A stretch of DNA of 5,829 nucleotides, taken from assembly GCA_937902695.1 (NCBI GenBank), contig CALFNI010000266.1, forward strand, positions 1 to 5,829, given 5' to 3'. Position numbers and translations under genes: made by a program. The stretch comes from an uncultured Rhodanobacteraceae bacterium. GTDB lineage: Bacteria; Pseudomonadota; Gammaproteobacteria; Xanthomonadales; Rhodanobacteraceae. Shown here piece after piece: positions 1 to 5,659 of this stretch; positions within the stretch are counted from its first letter, which is position 1, and every line of letters starts with the position of its first letter. Under the pieces are notes generated by a model that was not told the DNA's origin, did no database searches, and worked only from the letters and a program-made list of their open reading frames with translations.

Positions 1-545
1 GCATCGGCCAAGGCATCGACGTCCACGCATTCGGCCCCGGCGCCCACGTCGTGCTCGGCGGCGTCAACATCGAGCACGATCGCGGGCTCGTCGCGCACTC
101 CGACGGCGACGTCGTGATCCACGCGCTCTGCGATGCGATCCTCGGCGCGCTCGCGCTCGGCGACATCGGCCATCACTTTCCGCCGGGCGATCCGCGCTGG
201 AAGGACGTTTCCAGCCGGCACTTCCTGCTGCACTGCGCCGGCCTCATCGTCGAGCAGGGCTACACACTCGCGAACGCCGACGTCACGGTCGTCTGCGAGA
301 AGCCGCGCCTCGCGCCGCACATCGACGCGATGCGGCGCAACCTCTCGACCGATCTCGCCTGTCCGATCGGCGATGTCAGCGTCAAGGCGACGACGAGCGA
401 GACGCTCGGCTTCACCGGGCGCGGCGAAGGCATCGCGGCATTTGCCGTCGTGCTGCTGCTGCGCCCGCGCGAGCCGCGACCGGTCAGTCCCGACAATCCC
501 GAGCTCGACACGCTGGTGCGCAGGCTCGAGCTCGATCCGTTCTGA
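1..545 (+). CDS. ispF: 2-C-methyl-D-erythritol 2,4-cyclodiphosphate synthase, 5' edge missing
   Basis: IspF is a cytoplasmic homotrimeric enzyme that converts 4-diphosphocytidyl-methylerythritol 2-phosphate to the 2,4-cyclodiphosphate, releasing CMP, in the MEP (non-mevalonate) isoprenoid pathway. The frame is open from base 3 and begins [13 protein letters not shown], which aligns with the extreme N-terminus of the family, so only about one or two codons are missing; the GTG at 51 is internal. Zinc ligands are visible: Asp and His of DVH (bases 18–26) and the His of AHSDGD (96–98). [28 protein letters not shown] and [19 protein letters not shown] are further family signatures. The core ends at AVVLLLRP, but the protein continues for roughly 23 residues beyond the E. 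coli end, finishing [10 protein letters not shown]. The stop TGA (543–545) shares a base with the truD ATG, so translation is probably coupled. ispD would be expected just upstream. Identity is near certain from family motifs. Confidence 0.97.
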   Translation, partial: IGQGIDVHAFGPGAHVVLGGVNIEHDRGLVAHSDGDVVIHALCDAILGALALGDIGHHFPPGDPRWKDVSSRHFLLHCAGLIVEQGYTLANADVTVVCEKPRLAPHIDAMRRNLSTDLACPIGDVSVKATTSETLGFTGRGEGIAAFAVVLLLRPREPRPVSPDNPELDTLVRRLELDPF

Positions 546-1597
546 TGGAGGCGCCGGGCGAAGCCGTCGCGGCACTGCCGTTTGCGTACGGCGGCCCGCC
601 CATCGCCGGGCGCATCCGCGTCGAGCCCGGCGATTTCCGCGTCGACGAGGAGCTCGGTTTCGAGCCGACCGGTTCGGGCGAGCACGCATTTCTTTTCGTC
701 GAGAAGGTCGGCGCGAACACCGAGTGGGTCGCGAAACGGCTGGCTGAGAAGGCCGGCGTCGCGCCGATGGCGATCGGCTATGCGGGCCTCAAGGATCGCC
801 ACGCGATCACGCGGCAGAGTTTTTCGGTGCATCTGCCGGGCAGGCCCGACCCCGACTGGAGCGCGTTCGCGATCCCCGGCGTGCGCGTGCTCGCCGCGAG
901 CCGCCATGACAGGAAACTGAAACGGGGCGCGCACCGCGGCAACCGCTTCCGCATCCGCGTGCGCGACGTCGCCGGCGATCGCGAAGCGATCGAGCAGCGT
1001 CTTGCGCTGATCCGCGAGCGCGGCGTGCCGAACTATTTCGGCGAACAGCGCTTCGGCCGCGACGCCGGCAATATCGCGCAGGCGCGCGCGTATTTCGCCG
1101 GCGAGCGCATGCGGCGCAACGACATCGGGCTTGCGCTCTCGGCCGCGCGCTCGCTGCTGTTCAACGCCGTGCTCGCAACGCGCGTCGGCGACGGCAGCTG
1201 GGATTCGGCGCTCGACGGCGAGGTGTGGATGCTCGCCGGCACGCATTCGATCTTCGGGCCGGAACCCTGGTCCGTCGATCTCGCGCGCCGGCTCGCCGCG
1301 TTCGACATCGACCCGACCGGCCCGCTGATCGGAGCGGGTGAGTTGCGCACCACGGGGCGCGTCCGCGCGCTCGAGGAAGGCGCCGTCGCGCCGTATCGCG
1401 ATCTCGCAGACGGGCTTGCGGGCGCGGGCCTCGTTCAGCAACGGCGGGCGTTGCGGTTGCGTGTCGAGGCGCTCGCGCACGAGTGGGAAGGCGACGGCGC
1501 GCTGGTGCTCGAGTTCCGCCTGCCGGCCGGGTCGTTCGCGACGGTCGTGTTGCGGGAATTGAGCGGCGAGCGTGCGCCGGGTCCTGCGGGTCGTTGA
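545..1597 (+). CDS. truD: tRNA pseudouridine(13) synthase TruD
   Basis: TruD isomerises uridine 13 to pseudouridine in tRNA (tRNA-Glu in E. coli). The 350-residue product has the family's usual length. The N-terminal catalytic half contains GYAGLKDRHAITRQSFSVHLP at residues 78–98; Asp84 in GLKDRHA matches the known catalytic aspartate. The signature NYFGEQRFGR lies at residues 163–172 and marks the start of the family-specific TRUD insertion domain. The C-terminal part (residues about 300–339, RALRLRVEAL to VVLREL) returns to the synthase fold. The ATG overlaps the ispF stop as TGATG, with no obvious Shine-Dalgarno, which fits translational re-initiation from ispF. No strong terminator follows; a weak 6-bp stem (CCGTCG 1600–1605 with CGACGG 1622–1627) lies six bases before a T6 run (1634–1639). 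In many Gammaproteobacteria surE follows directly, but here two other genes intervene. Confidence 0.97.
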   Translation: MEAPGEAVAALPFAYGGPPIAGRIRVEPGDFRVDEELGFEPTGSGEHAFLFVEKVGANTEWVAKRLAEKAGVAPMAIGYAGLKDRHAITRQSFSVHLPGRPDPDWSAFAIPGVRVLAASRHDRKLKRGAHRGNRFRIRVRDVAGDREAIEQRLALIRERGVPNYFGEQRFGRDAGNIAQARAYFAGERMRRNDIGLALSAARSLLFNAVLATRVGDGSWDSALDGEVWMLAGTHSIFGPEPWSVDLARRLAAFDIDPTGPLIGAGELRTTGRVRALEEGAVAPYRDLADGLAGAGLVQQRRALRLRVEALAHEWEGDGALVLEFRLPAGSFATVVLRELSGERAPGPAGR

Positions 1598-1633
1598 GGC
1601 CGTCGAAGCGGTGCGAAATCGCGACGGATGGCG

Positions 1634-1661
1634 TTTTTTCCGCGTTTTCCGGGTCTATAGT
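1634..1661 (+). promoter_or_regulatory. Candidate sigma-70 promoter for the small lipoprotein gene
   Basis: A good −10 hexamer, TATAGT, lies at 1656–1661 in an otherwise very GC-rich intergenic region. The T-rich stretch TTTTTT at 1634–1639 sits 16 bases upstream where a −35 would be, but resembles TTGACA poorly. The predicted transcript start near 1668 would give a leader of roughly 53 nt before the ATG at 1721. Seen: the hexamer and its spacing. Inferred: promoter activity. The same T-run could instead belong to a weak truD terminator. Confidence 0.45.
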
Positions 1662-1720
1662 GCCGTCGCGGCGTCCTGCGATCGTCGCGGGGGGCCGCGT
1701 TCCGGATCAGCGGAGGCACG

Positions 1721-1939
1721 ATGAGAACGCTAGCTTTGGCTGCAGCCATCGTCGGCTGTCTTGCGATGTCGGGTTGCGCGGGTACGAACGATCTTGCGCG
1801 CGGCGAGAGCCGCATGGACAACGATCTCGACGCCGCCAAGGTGCTCACCGTCAACGAATGGGCCGAGCACCGGCACGCGACGGTCATGTGGGTCAACTAT
1901 CCGAAGAAGTCGGCGCATCCGAAGGAAACGGACGGCTGA
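1721..1939 (+). CDS. Small predicted lipoprotein of unknown function
   Basis: I do not recognise this 72-residue protein. Its N-terminus is a lipoprotein signal peptide: Arg2, a hydrophobic stretch LALAAAIVGCLAM (residues 4–16) and a lipobox-like MSGC with Cys19 as the predicted lipidated residue. The mature part would be only 54 residues: an acidic, polar segment with MDNDLDAAKVLTVNEWAEHR around residues 32–51, then ATVMWVNYPKKSA (53–65), suggesting a short helix followed by a strand with little else. It is probably anchored in the outer or inner membrane facing the periplasm. The ATG at 1721 is preceded by an excellent Shine-Dalgarno GGAGG (1712–1716) and by a candidate promoter, which supports a real, independently expressed gene. 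It ends 11 bases from the stop of the convergent smr gene. Alternatives are few, since signal peptide, lipobox and ribosome binding site all agree; the function is open. Confidence 0.85.
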   Translation: MRTLALAAAIVGCLAMSGCAGTNDLARGESRMDNDLDAAKVLTVNEWAEHRHATVMWVNYPKKSAHPKETDG

Positions 1940-1950
1940 ACGATTCGTCG

Positions 1951-2493
1951 TCAGGCGCGGGCGAGCAGCACGAGCACCGCGCCTGTCCCGCCTTGCGCAG
2001 GGCGAGCTGACGCGTAGGCGAGGACGTCCTTGCGCCGCGCGAGCAGCGTCGCCGTCATGCGTTTCAGCACGGGCCCTTCGCTGCGCGAGCGCAGGCCTTT
2101 GCCGTGCACGATGCGCACGCAGTATTCGCCGCGTGCGATGGCCTCGTCGAGGAAGTCGCGCACCGCGTCGCGCGCCACCGCCGCCGTCATTTCGTGGAGA
2201 TCGAGCTCGGCGCGCACGCTGAAGTGGCCGCGCCGGAGCTGCTTCAGGATCTTCGCCGGCTGCCCCGCTTTCAGATAGTGGATCTCGTCGCCGACCTCGA
2301 TCGAGGCCGGATCGATCGCGTGCACGAGCAGCTCGTCGCGCACGCGCGCTTCGTCCTTTTCGGCTTGCGCGGCGCGCGGCGGCGGCCGAGGCTTCGCCGG
2401 CGCGTGCGCGTTGCCTTCGCGAAGCGGGCGGACGCGGCCGATCGATTCGCGGAACAGGCGCGCGTCGTCGCTGCTGTCGTCGCGGGTGTCCAT
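1951..2493 (-). CDS. Smr (small MutS-related) domain protein
   Basis: This 180-residue protein carries a C-terminal Smr domain, the module also found at the end of MutS2. Stand-alone bacterial Smr proteins include the E. coli SmrA/SmrB group; SmrB is known as an endonuclease acting on mRNA at collided ribosomes, and other Smr domains nick DNA. The N-terminal part has [15 protein letters not shown] (residues 10–24), a conserved feature of this proteobacterial group, then a basic Pro/Ala-rich linker (about 28–47). The Smr domain spans about residues 95–178 and shows LDLH (97–100), VHGKG (129–133) and [10 protein letters not shown] (168–177), the expected landmark motifs. The start at 2493 gives the conserved N-terminus, though no clear Shine-Dalgarno precedes it. 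It is divergent from surE and convergent with the small lipoprotein. I cannot tell SmrA-type from SmrB-type function, so no symbol is given. Confidence 0.92.
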   Translation of the reverse strand: MDTRDDSSDDARLFRESIGRVRPLREGNAHAPAKPRPPPRAAQAEKDEARVRDELLVHAIDPASIEVGDEIHYLKAGQPAKILKQLRRGHFSVRAELDLHEMTAAVARDAVRDFLDEAIARGEYCVRIVHGKGLRSRSEGPVLKRMTATLLARRKDVLAYASARPAQGGTGAVLVLLARA

Positions 2494-2521
2494 GCGTTCG
2501 AGGCTAGCAGCTTTTTCTTTT

Positions 2522-2547
2522 CCCCTCTCCCGCGAGCGGGAGAGGGG
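2522..2547. repeat. REP-like GC-rich palindrome in the smr–surE divergent region
   Basis: Perfect inverted repeat with 12-base arms: CCCCTCTCCCGC (2522–2533) and GCGGGAGAGGGG (2536–2547), separated by GA. As RNA or single strand it would form a very stable hairpin. It sits between two divergent genes. For plus-strand transcription the T-run (2512–2521) comes before the stem, and for minus-strand transcription A-rich sequence follows it, so it does not have the form of an intrinsic terminator in either direction. The CCCTCTCCC…GGGAGAGGG pattern resembles interspersed palindromic elements seen in many GC-rich proteobacterial genomes; copy number cannot be judged from one window. Confidence 0.7.
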
Positions 2548-2575
2548 GAGCAGCAGGGGATCGGGGCGAATCCGC

Positions 2576-2581
2576 TATCAT
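2576..2581 (+). promoter_or_regulatory. Candidate −10 element for surE
   Basis: TATCAT (2576–2581) is a good −10 match in a GC-rich setting, and would start transcription near 2588, about 36 nt before the chosen surE ATG at 2624. No convincing −35 is visible 16–18 bases upstream, which is G-rich, so the promoter would be weak or activator-dependent. The predicted start falls inside the 15-bp dyad at 2585–2599. Confidence 0.4.
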
Positions 2582-2584
2582 TCG

Positions 2585-2599
2585 ATGTTTCCGAAACAT
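2585..2599. promoter_or_regulatory. Perfect 15-bp dyad, candidate operator upstream of surE
   Basis: ATGTTTC-C-GAAACAT is a perfect 7+1+7 palindrome and is AT-rich in a very GC-rich region. It begins four bases after the candidate TATCAT −10 box and covers the predicted transcript start of surE, the classical position for a repressor operator. It also lies upstream of the divergent smr gene. The binding protein is unknown. It is too short and AT-rich to act as a terminator and has no following T-run. Confidence 0.45.
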
Positions 2600-2614
2600 A
2601 CCGTCGCGCCCGCG

Positions 2615-2622
2615 AAGGAAGG
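2615..2622 (+). promoter_or_regulatory. Ribosome binding site fixing the surE start
   Basis: AAGGAAGG at 2615–2622 contains AAGGA four bases before the ATG at 2624. It decides that start over the in-frame ATG at 2585, which lies inside the candidate operator dyad, overlaps the predicted transcript start, and would add 13 residues ([13 protein letters not shown]) absent from known SurE N-termini. Confidence 0.75.
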
Positions 2623-2623
2623 C

Positions 2624-3400
2624 ATGCGAGTTCTGGTCAGCAATGATGACGGCGTCGACGCTCCCGGCCTGCGCGTGCTTGCCGATCGCCTCGGCGACGT
2701 CGGCGAGGTGACCATCGTCGCGCCGGACCGCGACCGCTCGGGCGCGAGCAACTCGCTGACGCTCGACGCGCCGATCCGCGTCGTCAAGCTCGACGAGCGG
2801 CGCTACCGCGTGGCGGGTACGCCGACCGATTGCGTGCATCTGGCGCTGTCGGGGCTGCTCGACCACGAGCCCGACATCGTCGTGTCGGGCATCAACAATT
2901 CGGCGAATCTCGGCGACGACGTGATCTACTCGGGCACCGTGTCGGCCGCGATGGAAGGGCGCTTTCTCGGATTCCCGGCGATCGCGGTCTCGCTCGCGAG
3001 CGTCGATCACAAGGGCGTCAACTACGAGAGCGCGGCCGAAGCGGTGCTGCTCCTGATGCGCAAGCTCCTCGTCGATCCGCTGCCGGCCGACACGATCCTC
3101 AACGTCAACGTGCCCGACCGGCCGTGGCGCGAGATCACCGGCTTCGCCGTCACGCGGCTCGGCCGCCGGCACCGCTCGGAGCCGTGCGTGCAGCAGACCG
3201 ATCCGCGCGGGCGGCCGATCTACTGGATCGGTCCGCCGGGCCAGGCAGAGGACGACGGTCCCGGCACCGATTTCCATGCGATCCGCGCGGGACAGATTTC
3301 GATCACGCCGATCCAGGTCGATCTCACGCGCTACCAGGCGCTCGAGAAAGTCTCCGGCTGGGTTGCCTCGCTCGAGCACACGCTCGGGAGCGCGGCATGA
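2624..3400 (+). CDS. surE: 5'/3'-nucleotidase SurE
   Basis: SurE is a metal-dependent survival nucleotidase that dephosphorylates nucleoside 5'- and 3'-monophosphates, with exopolyphosphatase activity in E. coli, and is linked to stationary-phase survival. The 258-residue product starts exactly as the family does, [10 protein letters not shown], with metal ligands Asp8 and Asp9; Ser39 lies in [16 protein letters not shown] (32–47) and the Asn ligand (Asn91) in [20 protein letters not shown] (residues 87–106). Later family motifs include the block [14 protein letters not shown] (193–206) and [17 protein letters not shown] (214–230). An in-frame extension reaches upstream to 2411, but it runs across the promoter region and the palindrome and is rejected. 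The stop overlaps the pcm ATG by four bases (ATGA), indicating translational coupling with the protein-repair gene that follows, as in other Gammaproteobacteria. Confidence 0.97.
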   Translation: MRVLVSNDDGVDAPGLRVLADRLGDVGEVTIVAPDRDRSGASNSLTLDAPIRVVKLDERRYRVAGTPTDCVHLALSGLLDHEPDIVVSGINNSANLGDDVIYSGTVSAAMEGRFLGFPAIAVSLASVDHKGVNYESAAEAVLLLMRKLLVDPLPADTILNVNVPDRPWREITGFAVTRLGRRHRSEPCVQQTDPRGRPIYWIGPPGQAEDDGPGTDFHAIRAGQISITPIQVDLTRYQALEKVSGWVASLEHTLGSAA

Positions 3401-4068
3401 GCATGCGCCCCGATCCCGCGTCGCGCGGACTCGGCATGACCTCGCAGCGCGCGCGCGACCGGCTCGTCGAGCGGCTCGCGGCGGAAGGCATCAAGGACCG
3501 GCGCGTGCTCGACGTGATCCGCCAGCTGCCGCGCCATCTTTTCATCGACGAAGCGCTGGCGTCGCGCGCGTACGAGGACACGGCGCTGCCGATCGGGCAG
3601 GGCCAGACGATCTCGCAACCGTGGGTCGTCGCGCGCATGACCGAGGCGCTGATCGAGTATGGGATGCCGCGGAAGGTACTCGAGATCGGCACCGGCTCGG
3701 GCTATCAGTGCGCCGTGCTCGCGGCGCTCGTCGAGAAGGTCTGCACGGTCGAGCGCATCGATGAATTGCTGCGCAACGCGCGTCGCATGTTCCGCAAGCT
3801 CGGCATGGCGAACATCCGTTCGAAGCATGCCGACGGCCGGCTCGGCTGGCCCGAGGAAGCGCCGTTCGACGGCATCATCCTCACCGCGGCCGGCGCGACG
3901 CTCGACGATGCGCTGCTCGACCAGCTCGCGCCCGGCGGGACGCTGGTCGCGCCGGTCGGTCCGGCGGGACGACAGACGCTGCTGCGCGTGCGCGCGGTCG
4001 ATGGCGAGTGGGTGCGCGAATCGCTCGGCGCCGTCAGCTTCGTGCCCCTCCTCGGCGGCATCGGTTGA
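3397..4068 (+). CDS. pcm: Protein-L-isoaspartate O-methyltransferase
   Basis: Pcm uses S-adenosylmethionine to methylate abnormal L-isoaspartyl residues in aged proteins, starting their repair to normal aspartyl linkages; it acts in the cytoplasm and matters mostly in stationary phase. The 223-residue protein shows the PIMT signature [20 protein letters not shown] at residues 64–83, with Ser73 in TISQP corresponding to the active-site serine. The SAM-binding motif I is [16 protein letters not shown] (94–109), followed by VERIDEL (118–124), and the conserved end is FVPLLGG (215–221). The ATG at 3397 overlaps the surE stop and has GGGAG at 3386–3390 six bases upstream. A second ATG two codons later (3403) is possible. 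The N-terminus is about a dozen residues longer than in E. coli ([14 protein letters not shown]), a normal variation in the family. Confidence 0.97.
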   Translation: MSMRPDPASRGLGMTSQRARDRLVERLAAEGIKDRRVLDVIRQLPRHLFIDEALASRAYEDTALPIGQGQTISQPWVVARMTEALIEYGMPRKVLEIGTGSGYQCAVLAALVEKVCTVERIDELLRNARRMFRKLGMANIRSKHADGRLGWPEEAPFDGIILTAAGATLDDALLDQLAPGGTLVAPVGPAGRQTLLRVRAVDGEWVRESLGAVSFVPLLGGIG

Positions 4069-4102
4069 CGATGCGCGCGGCGAACCGGGGAGACGCAGCG
4101 CG

Positions 4103-4708
4103 ATGAAGATCTTCAGGCCGCTCTACGAGCGCGCGATCACGTGGGCGGCGCATCCGCGCGCGCCGTGGTATCTCGCGTTGCTGAGCTTCGTGGAGGCGAT
4201 CATCTTTCCGGTCGCGCCGGAGATCATGCTCGCGCCGATGGTGCTGGCGAGGCCGCAACGCTGGGCGCGCTACGCGACGATCAGCCTGGTCTGCTCGATA
4301 CTCGGCGCGCTCGTCGGCTATGCGCTCGGCCACTACGCGTTCGGCGCGATGCGGCCGCTGTTCGACTGGCTCGGCTGGCTGCCGAGCATCGACCGGCTCG
4401 TCGCCGAGCTCAGCGGCGACCTGATGGCGCATCCGTGGAAGGCGTTCTGGATGCTGGTCGCGGCCGGCTTCGTGCCGGTTCCGCTCAAGGTGTTTACCTG
4501 GGCGTCGGGTATCGTCGGCATCCCTTTGCTACCGTTCCTCGGCGGCATGGTGATCGGCCGGGGCAAGCGCGTGTTCATCGTCGCGGGCCTGATCCGCCTC
4601 GGCGGCACGAAGGCCGAGGCGATGTTGCACCGCTGGATCGAGCCGATCGGATGGGCAATTGCCGTATTGATCGTCGGATTGGTCATCTACTTCAAGTTCA
4701 TCCACTAA
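4103..4708 (+). CDS. yqaA: YqaA-type membrane protein of the VTT/DedA-like family
   Basis: A 201-residue polytopic inner-membrane protein. Hydrophobic segments lie at about residues 22–48, 57–82, 114–140, 143–165 and 181–199. The first contains FVEAIIFPVAPEIMLAP (29–45), with the acidic and proline residues typical of the VTT (formerly SNARE-associated) domain, and the second family motif is GFVPVPLKVFTWASGIVGIP (122–141). VTT/DedA relatives are linked to lipid scrambling or flippase activity and membrane homeostasis; the specific role of YqaA is not established. The ATG at 4103 follows pcm by 34 bases with a distant GGGGAG (4087–4092). Position between pcm and nlpD matches the arrangement in several Gammaproteobacteria, supporting a family assignment and operon membership. 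An 11-codon mini-ORF fills the gap before it (see findings). The symbol is given by family resemblance and synteny. Confidence 0.87.
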   Translation: MKIFRPLYERAITWAAHPRAPWYLALLSFVEAIIFPVAPEIMLAPMVLARPQRWARYATISLVCSILGALVGYALGHYAFGAMRPLFDWLGWLPSIDRLVAELSGDLMAHPWKAFWMLVAAGFVPVPLKVFTWASGIVGIPLLPFLGGMVIGRGKRVFIVAGLIRLGGTKAEAMLHRWIEPIGWAIAVLIVGLVIYFKFIH

Positions 4709-4717
4709 ACTATTGTG

Positions 4718-5605
4718 ATGACTGGTAATTGGCGGAAATCTCTTGCGTGGGCCTTCGCGGCCGCGCTGGGGCTTTCGGGGTGCGCCTCGGACGGGCCGGC
4801 GCCGGTCGAGGATCACAGCCTCAATGCCGGCTCGTCGCGGCCGCGTCCTGCGGCTTTGCCGCCGAAGCCGGCCGCGGCGCCGGGCGGGAGCTATCGCGTG
4901 CAGCGTGGCGACACGCTCTACAGCATCGCGTTCCGCCACGGCGTCGATTTCCGCGATCTCGCCGAATGGAACGGCATCGCGCCGCCGTACACGATCTATC
5001 CGGGTCGCGAGCTCAGGCTCGGGCCGGCGCGTGCGTCCTCGAAGCCGCCGATCGCGCAGGCGTCGCCGCCGAGGCCGGCGGCTCCGCCGTCGCAAGTGCC
5101 GCCGAGGCCTGCGCCGTCCACGCCGGTCGCATCGACGCCGCCACCGACGGATGCCGGCCCGCCGGCCCGCGTCGGCTCGCCGACGACACCGCCCGCCGCA
5201 ACGGCGCCGCCATCGGAACCGGTCGCGAGCGGCGATATCGCGTGGCGCTGGCCCGCCGACGGACAGGTCATCGGCGGCTACGTCGCCGGCGATCCGATGC
5301 GCCAGGGCATCGACATCGCCGGCAAGGCCGGCGCACCGGTCAAGGCCGCCGCGGACGGCACGGTCGTCTACAGCGGCAACGGGCTGATCGGCTACGGAGA
5401 GCTGATCATCGTCAAGCACAGCCCCGGCGTCCTTTCCGCGTACGGCCACAACCAGAAGCGGCTCGTGCAGGAAGGCGACAAGGTGCGGGCCGGCCAGACG
5501 ATCGCCGAGATGGGATCGAGCGGCGCGAGCAGGGACGAGCTCCATTTCGAGATCCGCAAGAACGGAAAGCCGTCGAATCCGCTCGACTACCTGCCGCGCC
5601 GCTGA
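4718..5605 (+). CDS. nlpD: Murein hydrolase activator NlpD (LysM + degenerate LytM lipoprotein)
   Basis: NlpD is an outer-membrane lipoprotein that activates the septal amidase AmiC during daughter-cell separation. From the ATG at 4718 the product is 295 residues: signal peptide with lipobox LSGC (Cys22 lipidated), a LysM peptidoglycan-binding domain at about 58–102 (YRVQRGDTLYSIAFRHGVDF), a long Pro/Ala-rich linker (about 103–173) and a LytM/M23 domain at about 176–294. The LytM domain is degenerate: the first zinc-binding His is replaced in QGIDIAG (196–202), although His244 (AYGHN) and His276 (LHFEIR) remain. That pattern is characteristic of NlpD and indicates an activator rather than a hydrolase. 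An in-frame GTG at 4715 is directly before the ATG and would add one residue. No Shine-Dalgarno is evident; the gene starts 9 bases after the yqaA stop, so translation may depend on coupling. In E. coli the main rpoS promoter lies within nlpD; I could not identify one here. Confidence 0.96.
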   Translation: MTGNWRKSLAWAFAAALGLSGCASDGPAPVEDHSLNAGSSRPRPAALPPKPAAAPGGSYRVQRGDTLYSIAFRHGVDFRDLAEWNGIAPPYTIYPGRELRLGPARASSKPPIAQASPPRPAAPPSQVPPRPAPSTPVASTPPPTDAGPPARVGSPTTPPAATAPPSEPVASGDIAWRWPADGQVIGGYVAGDPMRQGIDIAGKAGAPVKAAADGTVVYSGNGLIGYGELIIVKHSPGVLSAYGHNQKRLVQEGDKVRAGQTIAEMGSSGASRDELHFEIRKNGKPSNPLDYLPRR

Positions 5606-5618
5606 GCGAAGACGCATG

Positions 5619-5640
5619 CGCGACACCACGCCGCGACACC
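5619..5640. repeat. 9-bp direct repeat in the nlpD–rpoS gap
   Basis: CGCGACACC occurs at 5619–5627 and again at 5632–5640, separated by ACGC, giving a 13-bp period. It lies 20 bases before the rpoS ATG in a 54-bp intergenic gap. It could be a protein or RNA contact site for rpoS control or a chance repeat in GC-rich DNA; only the repeat itself is directly seen. Confidence 0.4.
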
Positions 5641-5659
5641 GACGGCGTAAGCTCGTCCC

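Noticed and set aside
260..1480. 406-codon minus-strand open frame across ispF and truD
   Set aside because: Arg/Ala-rich shadow frame opposite two well-identified genes, typical of GC-rich DNA; it has no recognisable domain.
1600..1639. Possible intrinsic terminator after truD (6-bp stem then T6)
   Set aside because: The stem is short with a 16-base loop, and six bases separate it from the T-run, so it is too weak to call. The T-run may be part of the following promoter.
2512..2547. Palindrome plus T-run as a rho-independent terminator
   Set aside because: The T-run precedes the stem on the plus strand and becomes an A-run after the stem on the minus strand, and both neighbouring genes read away from it.
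2411..2623. In-frame upstream extension of surE back to 2411
   Set aside because: It overlaps smr on the other strand and runs through the palindrome, the candidate promoter and the dyad. SurE proteins begin at the MRxLxSNDDG motif, and a ribosome binding site supports 2624.
2504..3379. 291-codon minus-strand open frame opposite surE
   Set aside because: Shadow of surE codon bias; it has no domain motifs and would start inside the surE coding sequence.
5065..5109. Repeated GCCGCCGAGGCC (5065–5076 and 5098–5109) within nlpD
   Set aside because: It encodes the recurrent PPRPA motif of the proline-rich linker, so low-complexity coding sequence explains it.
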